Of a stretch of DNA of 64,000 bases, positions 40,574 through 47,465 are shown piece after piece; the stretch's first letter is position 1, and every line of letters begins with the position of its first letter. The translations under genes were made by a program, and so were the position numbers. The DNA comes from Microbispora triticiradicis (lineage in GTDB: Bacteria; Actinomycetota; Actinomycetes; Streptosporangiales; Streptosporangiaceae). Location of the stretch: contig QFZU02000047.1 of the NCBI GenBank assembly GCA_003260025.2, positions 1-64,000 of the forward strand, read 5' to 3'. Under the pieces are notes generated by a model. The model worked only from the letters and a program-made list of their open reading frames with translations. It made no database searches and was not told the DNA's origin.

Positions 40574-42259
40574 TTACACCTCGACGACCACCGGGATGAT
40601 CATCGGCCGGCGGCGGTAGGTGTCGCTCACCCAGCGCCCCACCGTACGGCGGATCGTGCGCCGGATCTGCATCTCGTCGGCGACGCCCGCCGCGGCGACC
40701 TCCTGCAGCGCGGACTCGATCTGCGGCACGACCGCGTCGAAGGCGTCGGGGTCGATGCCCGAGCCACGGGCGGTGATCTCCGGCCCGCCGGTGAGCTTGC
40801 CGGTGGTGGAGTCCACGACGACGACGATGGAGATGAACCCCTCGTCGCCCAGGATGCGCCGGTCCTTGAGCGCCACGTCGGTGATGTCGCCCACGGAGGT
40901 GCCGTCCACGAACACGTACCCGCACGGGACCGCGCCGGCGATCCTCGCCCGGCCGTCGACCAGGTCCACGACCACGCCGTCCTCGGCAATCACGATGTTC
41001 TCGCGGGGCACGCCGGTCAGCTCGGCCAGCCGGGCGTGCGCCCGCAGGTGCCGCCACTCCCCGTGCACCGGCATGAAGTTCGACGGCTTGGTGAGGTTGA
41101 GCACGTACAGCAGCTCACCCGCCGCCGCGTGACCCGAGACGTGCACCCGCGCGTTGCCCTTGTGGACCACCCGGGCGCCCCAGCGGTTGAGGCCGTTGAT
41201 GACCTTGCTGACCGCCGTCTCGTTGCCGGGCACCAGCGACGAGGCCAGCAGGACCGTGTCGCCCTCGGCGATCCTGATCGGGTGGTCGCGGTTGGCCATG
41301 CGCGACAGCGCCGCCATCGGCTCGCCCTGGGAGCCGGTGCAGATCAGCACCACGTCCTCCGGCGGCCACTCCTCGATCTCCCGTGAGTCGACGAGCAGGC
41401 CCGCCGGCACCTTCAGGTAGCCGAGCTCGCGCGCCACGCCCATGTTGCGGACCATCGACCTGCCGATGAGCGCGACCTTGCGGCCGTGCTTCTCGGCCGC
41501 GTCCATGATCTGCTGCACGCGGTGGATGTGCGAGGCGAAGCTGGCCACGATGATCCGCTTCGCGGCGGTGCGGAAGACGTCGTCGATGACCGGCGCGATG
41601 TCCCGCTCGCTGGTGACGAAGCCCGGCACCTCCGAGTTGGTGGAGTCGGACATCAGCAGGTCGACACCCTCGGCCCCGAGCCGCGCGAACGCCCCGAGGT
41701 CGGTCAGCCGTCCGTCCAGCGGAAGCTGGTCCATCTTGAAGTCGCCCGTGTGCAGGACGAGACCCGCGGGGGTCCTGACCGCCACCGCGAGCGCGTCGGG
41801 GATCGAGTGGTTGACCGCGACGAACTCGCACTCGAACGGCCCGAACGAGCGCCGCTCGCCCTCGATCACCTCGACCTTCACCGGCTGGATGCGGTGCTCG
41901 GCCAGCTTGCTCTCGATGAGCCCGAGCGTCAGCCGCGAGCCGACGAGCGGGATGTCGCGCCGCTCCCGCAGCAGGTACGGCACCGCCCCGATGTGGTCCT
42001 CGTGGGCGTGCGTCAGCACGAGCGCCTCGATGTCGTCGAGACGCCCCCTGATGTAGTCGAAGTCCGGAAGGATGAGGTCGACGCCCGGCTGGTCCGGCTC
42101 GGGGAACAGCACCCCGCAGTCCACCACGAGCAGACGGCCGTCGTACTCGAACACCGCCATGTTCCGGCCGATCTCGCCGAGACCGCCCAGCGCGACGATG
42201 CGCAGGCCGTTCTCCGGCGGCGGGGGCGGCGGCCCGAGTTCGGGATGCGGATGACTCAT
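40574..42259 (-). CDS. rnj: Ribonuclease J
   Basis: 561 residues. Metallo-beta-lactamase core with THAHEDHIGAVPY (HxHxDH zinc site), HTGDFKMDQLPLDG and SDSTN. The beta-CASP region has SFASHIHRVQQIMDAA and HVSGHAAAGEL, then the RNase J C-terminal domain ending in RPMIIPVVVEV. It is a 5'-3' exo- and endoribonuclease in mRNA decay and rRNA maturation. The Pro-rich N-terminal patch PPPPPPEN is common in actinobacterial members. GAGGGGG precedes the ATG. It follows dapA by 101 bp on the same strand, the usual actinobacterial arrangement. Confidence 0.93.
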   Translation of the reverse strand: MSHPHPELGPPPPPPENGLRIVALGGLGEIGRNMAVFEYDGRLLVVDCGVLFPEPDQPGVDLILPDFDYIRGRLDDIEALVLTHAHEDHIGAVPYLLRERRDIPLVGSRLTLGLIESKLAEHRIQPVKVEVIEGERRSFGPFECEFVAVNHSIPDALAVAVRTPAGLVLHTGDFKMDQLPLDGRLTDLGAFARLGAEGVDLLMSDSTNSEVPGFVTSERDIAPVIDDVFRTAAKRIIVASFASHIHRVQQIMDAAEKHGRKVALIGRSMVRNMGVARELGYLKVPAGLLVDSREIEEWPPEDVVLICTGSQGEPMAALSRMANRDHPIRIAEGDTVLLASSLVPGNETAVSKVINGLNRWGARVVHKGNARVHVSGHAAAGELLYVLNLTKPSNFMPVHGEWRHLRAHARLAELTGVPRENIVIAEDGVVVDLVDGRARIAGAVPCGYVFVDGTSVGDITDVALKDRRILGDEGFISIVVVVDSTTGKLTGGPEITARGSGIDPDAFDAVVPQIESALQEVAAAGVADEMQIRRTIRRTVGRWVSDTYRRRPMIIPVVVEV

Positions 42260-42360
42260 GACACCCCCTCAGCACGGCGCCGTTCGGTCACGCCGCCACC
42301 CCCGGTTCTTCCGTTCTCTCTTTTCCTGGTCAAGTCGCTCATTCGGCTCCATCTGTTGAT

Positions 42361-43275
42361 CTAATCCACAAGCTTGAGACCTCCCGTGATGAGGTCCTCC
42401 CGCAGCGCCGCGATCTGCTCCCGGGTGGCGTCCACCAGCGGAGGCCGGACGTGACCGCCGTCCTGGCCCAGCAGCGTCAGCGCCGCCTTCACCATGATCG
42501 CGCCCTGGGTCCGCGTCATGATCGCCGAGACCACCGGCAGGAGCCGCCGATGGGTCTCCAGGGCACCCGCCACGTCACCGGTGCGGTACATGTCGCACAT
42601 GGCGGCGAGGTCGGGGCCCGCGACGTGGCCCACCACGCTGACGTAGCCGACCGCCCCCACCGACAGCCAGGGCAGGTTCAGCAGGTCGTCACCGGAGTAG
42701 AAGACGAGGTCGGTGCCCGCCATCACCTGCGAGCCGGCGAACAGGTCGCCCTTGGCGTCCTTCACCGCCGTGATGCGCGGGTGCTCCGCGAGCCGGAACA
42801 GGCTCTCCGTCGTGATGGGCGTGGCCGCACGCCCGGGAATGTCATAGAGCATCACTGGAAGGCCGGTCGCGTCGGCGACGGCGGTGAAGTGGCGGACGAG
42901 GCCCTCCTGCGGCGGCCTGCTGTAGTACGGAGTCACCACCAGCAGTCCGTGCGCCCCCGCGCGCTCGGCGGCCCGGGCCAGTTCGACGCTGTGCCGGGTG
43001 TCGTTGGTGCCCGCGCCCGCGACGATCGTGGCCCGGTCGCCCACGGCCTCGACCACCGCCCGCAGGATCCGGTCTTTCTCCTCGTCCGAGGTGGTGGGGG
43101 ACTCACCGGTGGTGCCGCTCACGATCAGGCCGTCGTTGCGCTGATCGTCGACGAGATAGGCGGCGATCCGCTGGACGCCCTCGTAGTCGACGGCGCCGTC
43201 AGAGGTGAACGGTGTCACCATCGCGGTCAAAGCGCGGCCGAAGGGAGCGTCGGAGGTTCCAGTTGGCGATGCCAT
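42361..43275 (-). CDS. dapA: 4-hydroxy-tetrahydrodipicolinate synthase
   Basis: 304 residues. LTAMVTPFTSDGAVD, GTTGESPTTSDEEK, the Tyr in VMLYDIPGRAATPI and the Schiff-base Lys in ITAVKDAKGD identify DapA, which condenses pyruvate with aspartate semialdehyde in lysine/diaminopimelate synthesis. The start MASPTGTSDAPFGR is chosen by alignment with Streptomyces DapA. A TACCGT -10-like hexamer ends 7 nt upstream, suggesting a leaderless transcript. An ATG at 43308 with a fair ribosome site is an alternative. Confidence 0.92.
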   Translation of the reverse strand: MASPTGTSDAPFGRALTAMVTPFTSDGAVDYEGVQRIAAYLVDDQRNDGLIVSGTTGESPTTSDEEKDRILRAVVEAVGDRATIVAGAGTNDTRHSVELARAAERAGAHGLLVVTPYYSRPPQEGLVRHFTAVADATGLPVMLYDIPGRAATPITTESLFRLAEHPRITAVKDAKGDLFAGSQVMAGTDLVFYSGDDLLNLPWLSVGAVGYVSVVGHVAGPDLAAMCDMYRTGDVAGALETHRRLLPVVSAIMTRTQGAIMVKAALTLLGQDGGHVRPPLVDATREQIAALREDLITGGLKLVD

Positions 43276-43554
43276 AGACCGAACGGTACCCGGATCCGCG
43301 CGGGTCATGGACGTCGCCACCCCGATATGTCCCGTCCCGTGACGCCTGCCGGGGACAGAGCCGGGGACGGAGAAAGAGGCCGCCGATATGTGCTCGGGGG
43401 TACACACATCGGCGACCTCTACCGGAGAATCGGCGTTCCTTACGCGGACGTTACACACCATCGCGCGAATTTTTTCCCGGAGGCCGCGAACGGCGTGCCA
43501 TACCCCCTACGACCAGGAACGTCGTGGTTCAGGGAGTTCAGCCTCCGAGCGTGC

Positions 43555-43875
43555 TCAGCGGGCCTCCCCCGTCAGCAGCTTGGTCCACAGGGGCTCGATC
43601 CTGGCGGAGACGAGACGCTCGGTCTCGTGGACCTTCACCTCGCCCTCCCGTTCGGTGCGGCGGACGAACAGCAGCCCGCCCGCCTGGCACAGCTCGTAGA
43701 TCGTGGGCCTGCACTCGCAGGTGTGACGCCGCACCCGGACACGGTCGCTGCGGGGAGTCGGTACCAGCCATGTGATGCACTCGTGCCCGTCCCAGGCGGG
43801 ACCCACATGGATGCCGTGATAAGGGGGCGGGAGCGGAATATCAACACCCGACCCCTTAGCGGCACAATCGCCCAT
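43555..43875 (-). CDS. Small hypothetical protein divergent from a GntR gene
   Basis: 106 residues from the ATG at 43875 (AAGG 8 nt upstream); a second ATG 15 bp upstream is less likely. No family is recognised. There is a Pro/His-rich start (PLPPPYHGIHVGPAWDG), then two cysteines in HTCECRPTIYELCQAGG, and a basic/acidic C-terminal half. Such small Cys-containing proteins next to GntR/UTRA regulators are frequent in actinomycetes and often unstudied. The 279-bp gap to dapA shows no gene. Confidence 0.6.
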   Translation of the reverse strand: MGDCAAKGSGVDIPLPPPYHGIHVGPAWDGHECITWLVPTPRSDRVRVRRHTCECRPTIYELCQAGGLLFVRRTEREGEVKVHETERLVSARIEPLWTKLLTGEAR

Positions 43876-43988
43876 TGGCGGACCTTTCACCAGGCAAAGT
43901 TGGGGTCACAGGACACTTCCGTCACTCTGTGTCGCCCGGCGGATACGTCAAGATTTGGAGGACCCGTCACCCCCTCAGGGATGGATTG

Positions 43989-44726
43989 ATGGCAAACTCT
44001 GATCCGGTCTACCTGCGAGTAGTCGAAGACATCCGCCGCCAGATCATCGACGGCACGCTCCCTCCGGGCGCACCGATCCCGTCGCGGCACCAGATAACCC
44101 GGAAGTACAGCGTCGGAGAGACGGCCGCGCGCCACGCGCTGCGCGTGCTCGCCCAGGAGGGCCTCATCATCAGCCGGGTGGGCTCCGGGCACCGGGTGCG
44201 GGAGAAACCGATCCTGCTCCCGCTGCACCGCGGCCGTTCCCCCGAACCCCACGCCGCCTTCGCCAGCGACATGCACGCGGGCGGGCGGCATCCGAGCTGG
44301 AGCTGGCGCAGCGAGCTCGCGGACGCCCCGCCCGACATCGTCCACCGGCTGCGCCTGGGCGAATCCGGCCCGGTGATGCGGACCCGCCACATCTTCCGCG
44401 GCGACGGCAGGCCCCTCCAGCTGCTCACCACGTACGAGCCGATCGAGCCGGGGCAGGGCCAGGGCGCGGAGGAGGGCACCTACGAACGCAGGAGCGCGGC
44501 CTTCCGCCTCGCGGCGAGCGGTACGCCGATCACCGAGATCAGCGAGGCCGTGCACGTCCGCGTGCCCCAGCCGACCGAGAGCGATCTGCTGGAGCTGCCC
44601 GCCGGCGTGCAGGTGCTCCAGATCGAGCGCACGTACTGGTCGGGAGACCGGCCGGTCGAGACCAGCGACGCCGTGGTGCCCGGTGATCGCTTCCGCCTGG
44701 TCTACGGCATTCCCAGCCCCCTCTGA
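43989..44726 (+). CDS. GntR-family regulator with UTRA effector domain
   Basis: 245 residues from the ATG at 43989. The winged HTH is YLRVVEDIRRQIIDGTLPPG and later RKYSVGETAARHALRVL. The C-terminal domain is UTRA-like (VMRTRHIFRGDGRPLQLLTTYEP, PAGVQVLQIERTYWSGDRPVETSD), which binds small ligands such as sugars in the HutC/FarR subfamily. It has no obvious target beyond its divergent neighbour at 43555-43875. Confidence 0.83.
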   Translation: MANSDPVYLRVVEDIRRQIIDGTLPPGAPIPSRHQITRKYSVGETAARHALRVLAQEGLIISRVGSGHRVREKPILLPLHRGRSPEPHAAFASDMHAGGRHPSWSWRSELADAPPDIVHRLRLGESGPVMRTRHIFRGDGRPLQLLTTYEPIEPGQGQGAEEGTYERRSAAFRLAASGTPITEISEAVHVRVPQPTESDLLELPAGVQVLQIERTYWSGDRPVETSDAVVPGDRFRLVYGIPSPL

Positions 44727-44778
44727 CTGTCGGTGCCCGCTGGTACAACCGATCCGGATCCCCCGTCCGGAGGTGCCG

Positions 44779-45447
44779 ATGCGTGTCAAGGACCTGCCCC
44801 TGGCCGACCAGCCCCGTGAGAGGTTGCTGGCGTCCGGAGCGGCGGCGCTCGCCGACAGGGAGCTGCTCGCCCTGCTGCTCGGCTCGGGCAGCAGGGGCGT
44901 GAGCGCCGTGGAACTCGCCTCCCAGGTCATCGCCCACTGTGGCGACCTCGGCGAGCTGGCCCGCTCCGAGGCCCACCGGCTGCTCGCCGTGCCGGGAGTG
45001 GGCCCGGCCAAGGCGGCCCGGGTGGCCGCCGCCTTCCACCTCGTACGGCGGGCCCAGGCGGAGCCGGAGCGGAGCAGGATCACCTGCTCGGCCGACATCG
45101 CCTCGGCCGCCGCTCCCCTGCTGCAGGGGCACCCGCGCGAGCGACTGGTCGTGATCGTCTGCGACGGCCGCGGCGCGGTGCTGCGGCGCGCGGTGCTCAG
45201 CGAGGGCGGCAGCGACCACACACCGGCACCGGTCCGGGACATCGTCACCACCGTCCTCCTCTCCGGCGGGGCCGCCTTCGGCCTCGCCCACAACCACCCG
45301 AGCGGATCGCTCGATCCCAGTCCTGCCGACGTCGAGGTCACCGCCCGCCTCCACGAGGCCGCCGACACCGTCGGCCTCCGCTTCCTCGACCACGTGATCG
45401 TCACCGACACCGCCTGGCGCCGGATCCCGTACGACCACCATCCGTAG
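44779..45447 (+). CDS. radC: RadC-family JAB/JAMM protein
   Basis: 222 residues from the ATG at 44779 (GGAGG). An N-terminal helix-hairpin-helix like region (LLAVPGVGPAKAARVAAAF) is followed by the MPN+ zinc motif H-x-H-P-S-G-x6-D (HNHPSGSLDPSPAD). RadC proteins are widespread; the early claim of a DNA repair role has not held up, and their activity remains unclear. It lies 52 bp after the GntR gene, same strand. Confidence 0.9.
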   Translation: MRVKDLPLADQPRERLLASGAAALADRELLALLLGSGSRGVSAVELASQVIAHCGDLGELARSEAHRLLAVPGVGPAKAARVAAAFHLVRRAQAEPERSRITCSADIASAAAPLLQGHPRERLVVIVCDGRGAVLRRAVLSEGGSDHTPAPVRDIVTTVLLSGGAAFGLAHNHPSGSLDPSPADVEVTARLHEAADTVGLRFLDHVIVTDTAWRRIPYDHHP

Positions 45448-45465
45448 TTCATATTAACCACAGCG

Positions 45466-45541
45466 GTCTACTACTCATATACAGCGGAATAGCATCTGTG
45501 TAGATTGTAGGTAGACGTCCGATTTCGTCTATCATCGCTTC
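45466..45541 (+). promoter_or_regulatory. Leaderless promoter and repeats before the tandem-GntR gene
   Basis: TATCAT (45530-45535) fits a TANNNT -10 box and ends 6 nt before the ATG at 45542, the geometry of leaderless actinobacterial transcripts. GTCTAC (45466-45471) and GTAGAC (45511-45516) form a wide inverted repeat. The region is markedly AT-rich for this genome. Autoregulation by the GntR protein is plausible. Confidence 0.5.
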
Positions 45542-46021
45542 ATGATTGATCGCGATGGACCGGTGCCGATCTACAAACAGATCGCCGAGATCATCCGGGA
45601 GCAGATCGATCAGGGCGCGCTTGAGCCCGGTGACGCCGTCCCGAGCGAGACGGAGATGGAAGCCGAATACGGCATCGCCCGCCTCACGGCACGGCGCGTC
45701 ACACGGGAGCTCCGCGAGCAGGGGCTCGTCTACACGGTGCAGGGCGAGGGGTCCTTCGTCGGCCGGCCGGGCACTCCGAGGTCGGCCGAACGGACGCCGG
45801 TCTATCAGCGCATGGCCATGGACGTCGTCGAGCAGATCCGCAGCGGAGATCTCCTCCCCAACCGGCGCATCCCGACCGAGAAGGCACTGATGAAGCAGTA
45901 CGGCGTCGCCAAGGCCACCGCCCGCAACGCCGTGAACCACCTCCGGAAGCAGGGATGGGTGTTCACCGTCCCGCATCGCGGGACGTACGTGTCTCCACAG
46001 GAGGACTGGCCGCAGGACTGA
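45542..46021 (+). CDS. Tandem GntR winged-helix protein without effector domain
   Basis: 159 residues consisting of two GntR-type winged helices in series. The first is PIYKQIAEIIREQIDQGALEPGD with YGIARLTARRVTREL. The second is PVYQRMAMDVVEQIRSGDLLPN with YGVAKATARNAVNHL, each ending in a wing (GEGSFVGRPG and HRGTYVSP). There is no ligand domain. One chain could therefore bind a two-half-site operator as a pseudo-dimer. It follows radC by 94 bp but has its own AT-rich promoter. The target is unknown. Confidence 0.82.
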   Translation: MIDRDGPVPIYKQIAEIIREQIDQGALEPGDAVPSETEMEAEYGIARLTARRVTRELREQGLVYTVQGEGSFVGRPGTPRSAERTPVYQRMAMDVVEQIRSGDLLPNRRIPTEKALMKQYGVAKATARNAVNHLRKQGWVFTVPHRGTYVSPQEDWPQD

Positions 46022-46152
46022 CCGCGCGTCACGCGCACCGCTTCACTTCCGGCGCGCCGCGCCGAGATGCAGGGCCGGGCGACGAGGACACGACGCTACG
46101 AGATCGCGATTTCACGGTGCGTGATCGCCCTGGCATCCCTATCCTGTCGCGC

Positions 46153-46572
46153 ATGCCACAAGTTGAGGAGCGCATCGACGTCATAGAACGCGACGTCGCC
46201 GATTTCAAGAACCACGTCCGGCTGCAGAACGCCATGCTGACCAAGTGCGGTGAGCAGTTGAGCGACCTGCGCATGGGTCAGCATGAGCTACAGAAGGGGC
46301 AGGAAGAGCTCCGTGCCACCACGGCCGAGCTACGCGCCGGGCAGGAGGAGTTGCGTGCCATCACGGACGATCTCCGGACCGGTCAGGACGAGCTCCGCAA
46401 GGGACAGAAGGAACTGCGTGCCGACACTGCCGCGATCCGCGAGACGCTGGAGGATTTCCGCGGCCTGTTCGCCTTCGTCATGGACGAGATCCGGCTCCAG
46501 AAGGCGTGGCGGGAGGAGTTCTCCGACAAGCTCGCTCGTGTGATCGCCAAGAGCGAGGGCGTGGAAGCGTAA
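46153..46572 (+). CDS. Heptad-repeat coiled-coil protein
   Basis: 139 residues with no known catalytic domain. From about residue 41 it contains eight consecutive 7-residue units of the type xGQxELR (MGQHELQ, KGQEELR, ATTAELR, AGQEELR and so on), an ideal long coiled coil. The ends are helical too (VEERIDVIERDVADFKNHV; KAWREEFSDKLARVIAKS). A single Cys (residue about 32) could crosslink dimers. Such proteins with variable repeat number occur beside small regulators in actinomycetes; the function is unknown. The unit can contract or expand by recombination. Confidence 0.68.
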   Translation: MPQVEERIDVIERDVADFKNHVRLQNAMLTKCGEQLSDLRMGQHELQKGQEELRATTAELRAGQEELRAITDDLRTGQDELRKGQKELRADTAAIRETLEDFRGLFAFVMDEIRLQKAWREEFSDKLARVIAKSEGVEA

Positions 46573-46722
46573 CCGCGAACGTCGGGCGGCTCTCCGAACC
46601 CCTCCGCGCTTCCTCGGGCATGGAAAGCCGCCTGACCCCAGTTCCCGTACGCTGATTTGCGTACGCGCGAGACCATCCGCGGGCGGATGCCGGGGCAGGG
46701 ACGCGCCTGCGAGGCTGCGGCC

Positions 46723-47370
46723 ATGCGCAGACGAACGGCATGGCTGATGTTGATCGTCGCGGTTGTCGCCGCCTCGGTGCTCGTCTACCCGTACCTGGGT
46801 CTCGACATCGACGACAGCCGCCTCGACGTGGGCGACAGCCTGCACTACCACGTCCTGGTGGGGCACATCGCGACCGCCGCCGTCGCGCTGGTGCTCGGCC
46901 CCCTGCAGTTCATGCCGCAGGTGCGGGCCCGCCGGCGGATCCACCGGACGATCGGCCGGGCCTATCTCCTCGCCGGGGTGCTGCCGTCCGCGGCGGTCAC
47001 GATCCCGGTCGCGCTGTGGTCGGGCCGCGTCGTGACGCAGATCGGCCTCACCACCGCGGCCGTCCTGTGGCTGGTCACCGGCGGCCTCGCGTACCGGGCG
47101 GCCCGCCGGCGCGACTTCGTGAGCCATCGGAACTGGATGATGCGCAACTACGCGCTGACGTTCCTCGCGGTGACGTCGCGCGTCCTCGTTCCCCTGTTCC
47201 TGGTGACCCAGATCCCCTTCCGCGGGGCCGGGGCGGTGGGAGAACTCGCGACCTCGATGATCCCCATCGGGCAGACGCTGGGCTGGATCGTCAACCTCGT
47301 CGTGGTCGAAGCCGTCATCCGGCGGCGTACTCGCGTACCCGAAGCCCGCCTGGATCCTGTAGCACGGTGA
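46723..47370 (+). CDS. DUF2306 integral membrane protein
   Basis: 215 residues from the ATG at 46723, with six to seven hydrophobic helices. HIATAAVALVLGPLQFMPQVRAR, RIHRTIGRAYLLAG, and the conserved HRNWMMRNYALTFLAVTSRV are hallmarks of DUF2306/YozB-like membrane proteins, which have conserved histidines that may bind haem or metal. No function is established. An in-frame upstream start exists, but MRRRTAW is the natural membrane-protein start. Confidence 0.78.
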   Translation: MRRRTAWLMLIVAVVAASVLVYPYLGLDIDDSRLDVGDSLHYHVLVGHIATAAVALVLGPLQFMPQVRARRRIHRTIGRAYLLAGVLPSAAVTIPVALWSGRVVTQIGLTTAAVLWLVTGGLAYRAARRRDFVSHRNWMMRNYALTFLAVTSRVLVPLFLVTQIPFRGAGAVGELATSMIPIGQTLGWIVNLVVVEAVIRRRTRVPEARLDPVAR

Positions 47371-47424
47371 GGTCCACCCCGACCTGGAATACGCCGCCGC
47401 CTCGACAAGTTGCGTCGCATATCG

Positions 47425-47437
47425 TCTGTTCTACAGA
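47425..47437. promoter_or_regulatory. Palindrome TCTGT-N3-ACAGA upstream of the LLM/FAD fusion gene
   Basis: TCTGT-TCT-ACAGA is a perfect 5-bp inverted repeat, 28 bp before the ATG at 47466, in an AT-richer patch with TTATTTGT next to it. The size and location fit a TetR- or GntR-type operator. No regulator gene for it is adjacent. Confidence 0.4.
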
Positions 47438-47465
47438 TTATTTGTGACACAGAGAGGTCCCGGCG

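Noticed and set aside
43388-43699. 103-residue plus-strand ORF before the orphan gene
   Set aside because: Overlaps the opposite-strand orphan, has Ser/Arg-rich random composition and no ribosome site.
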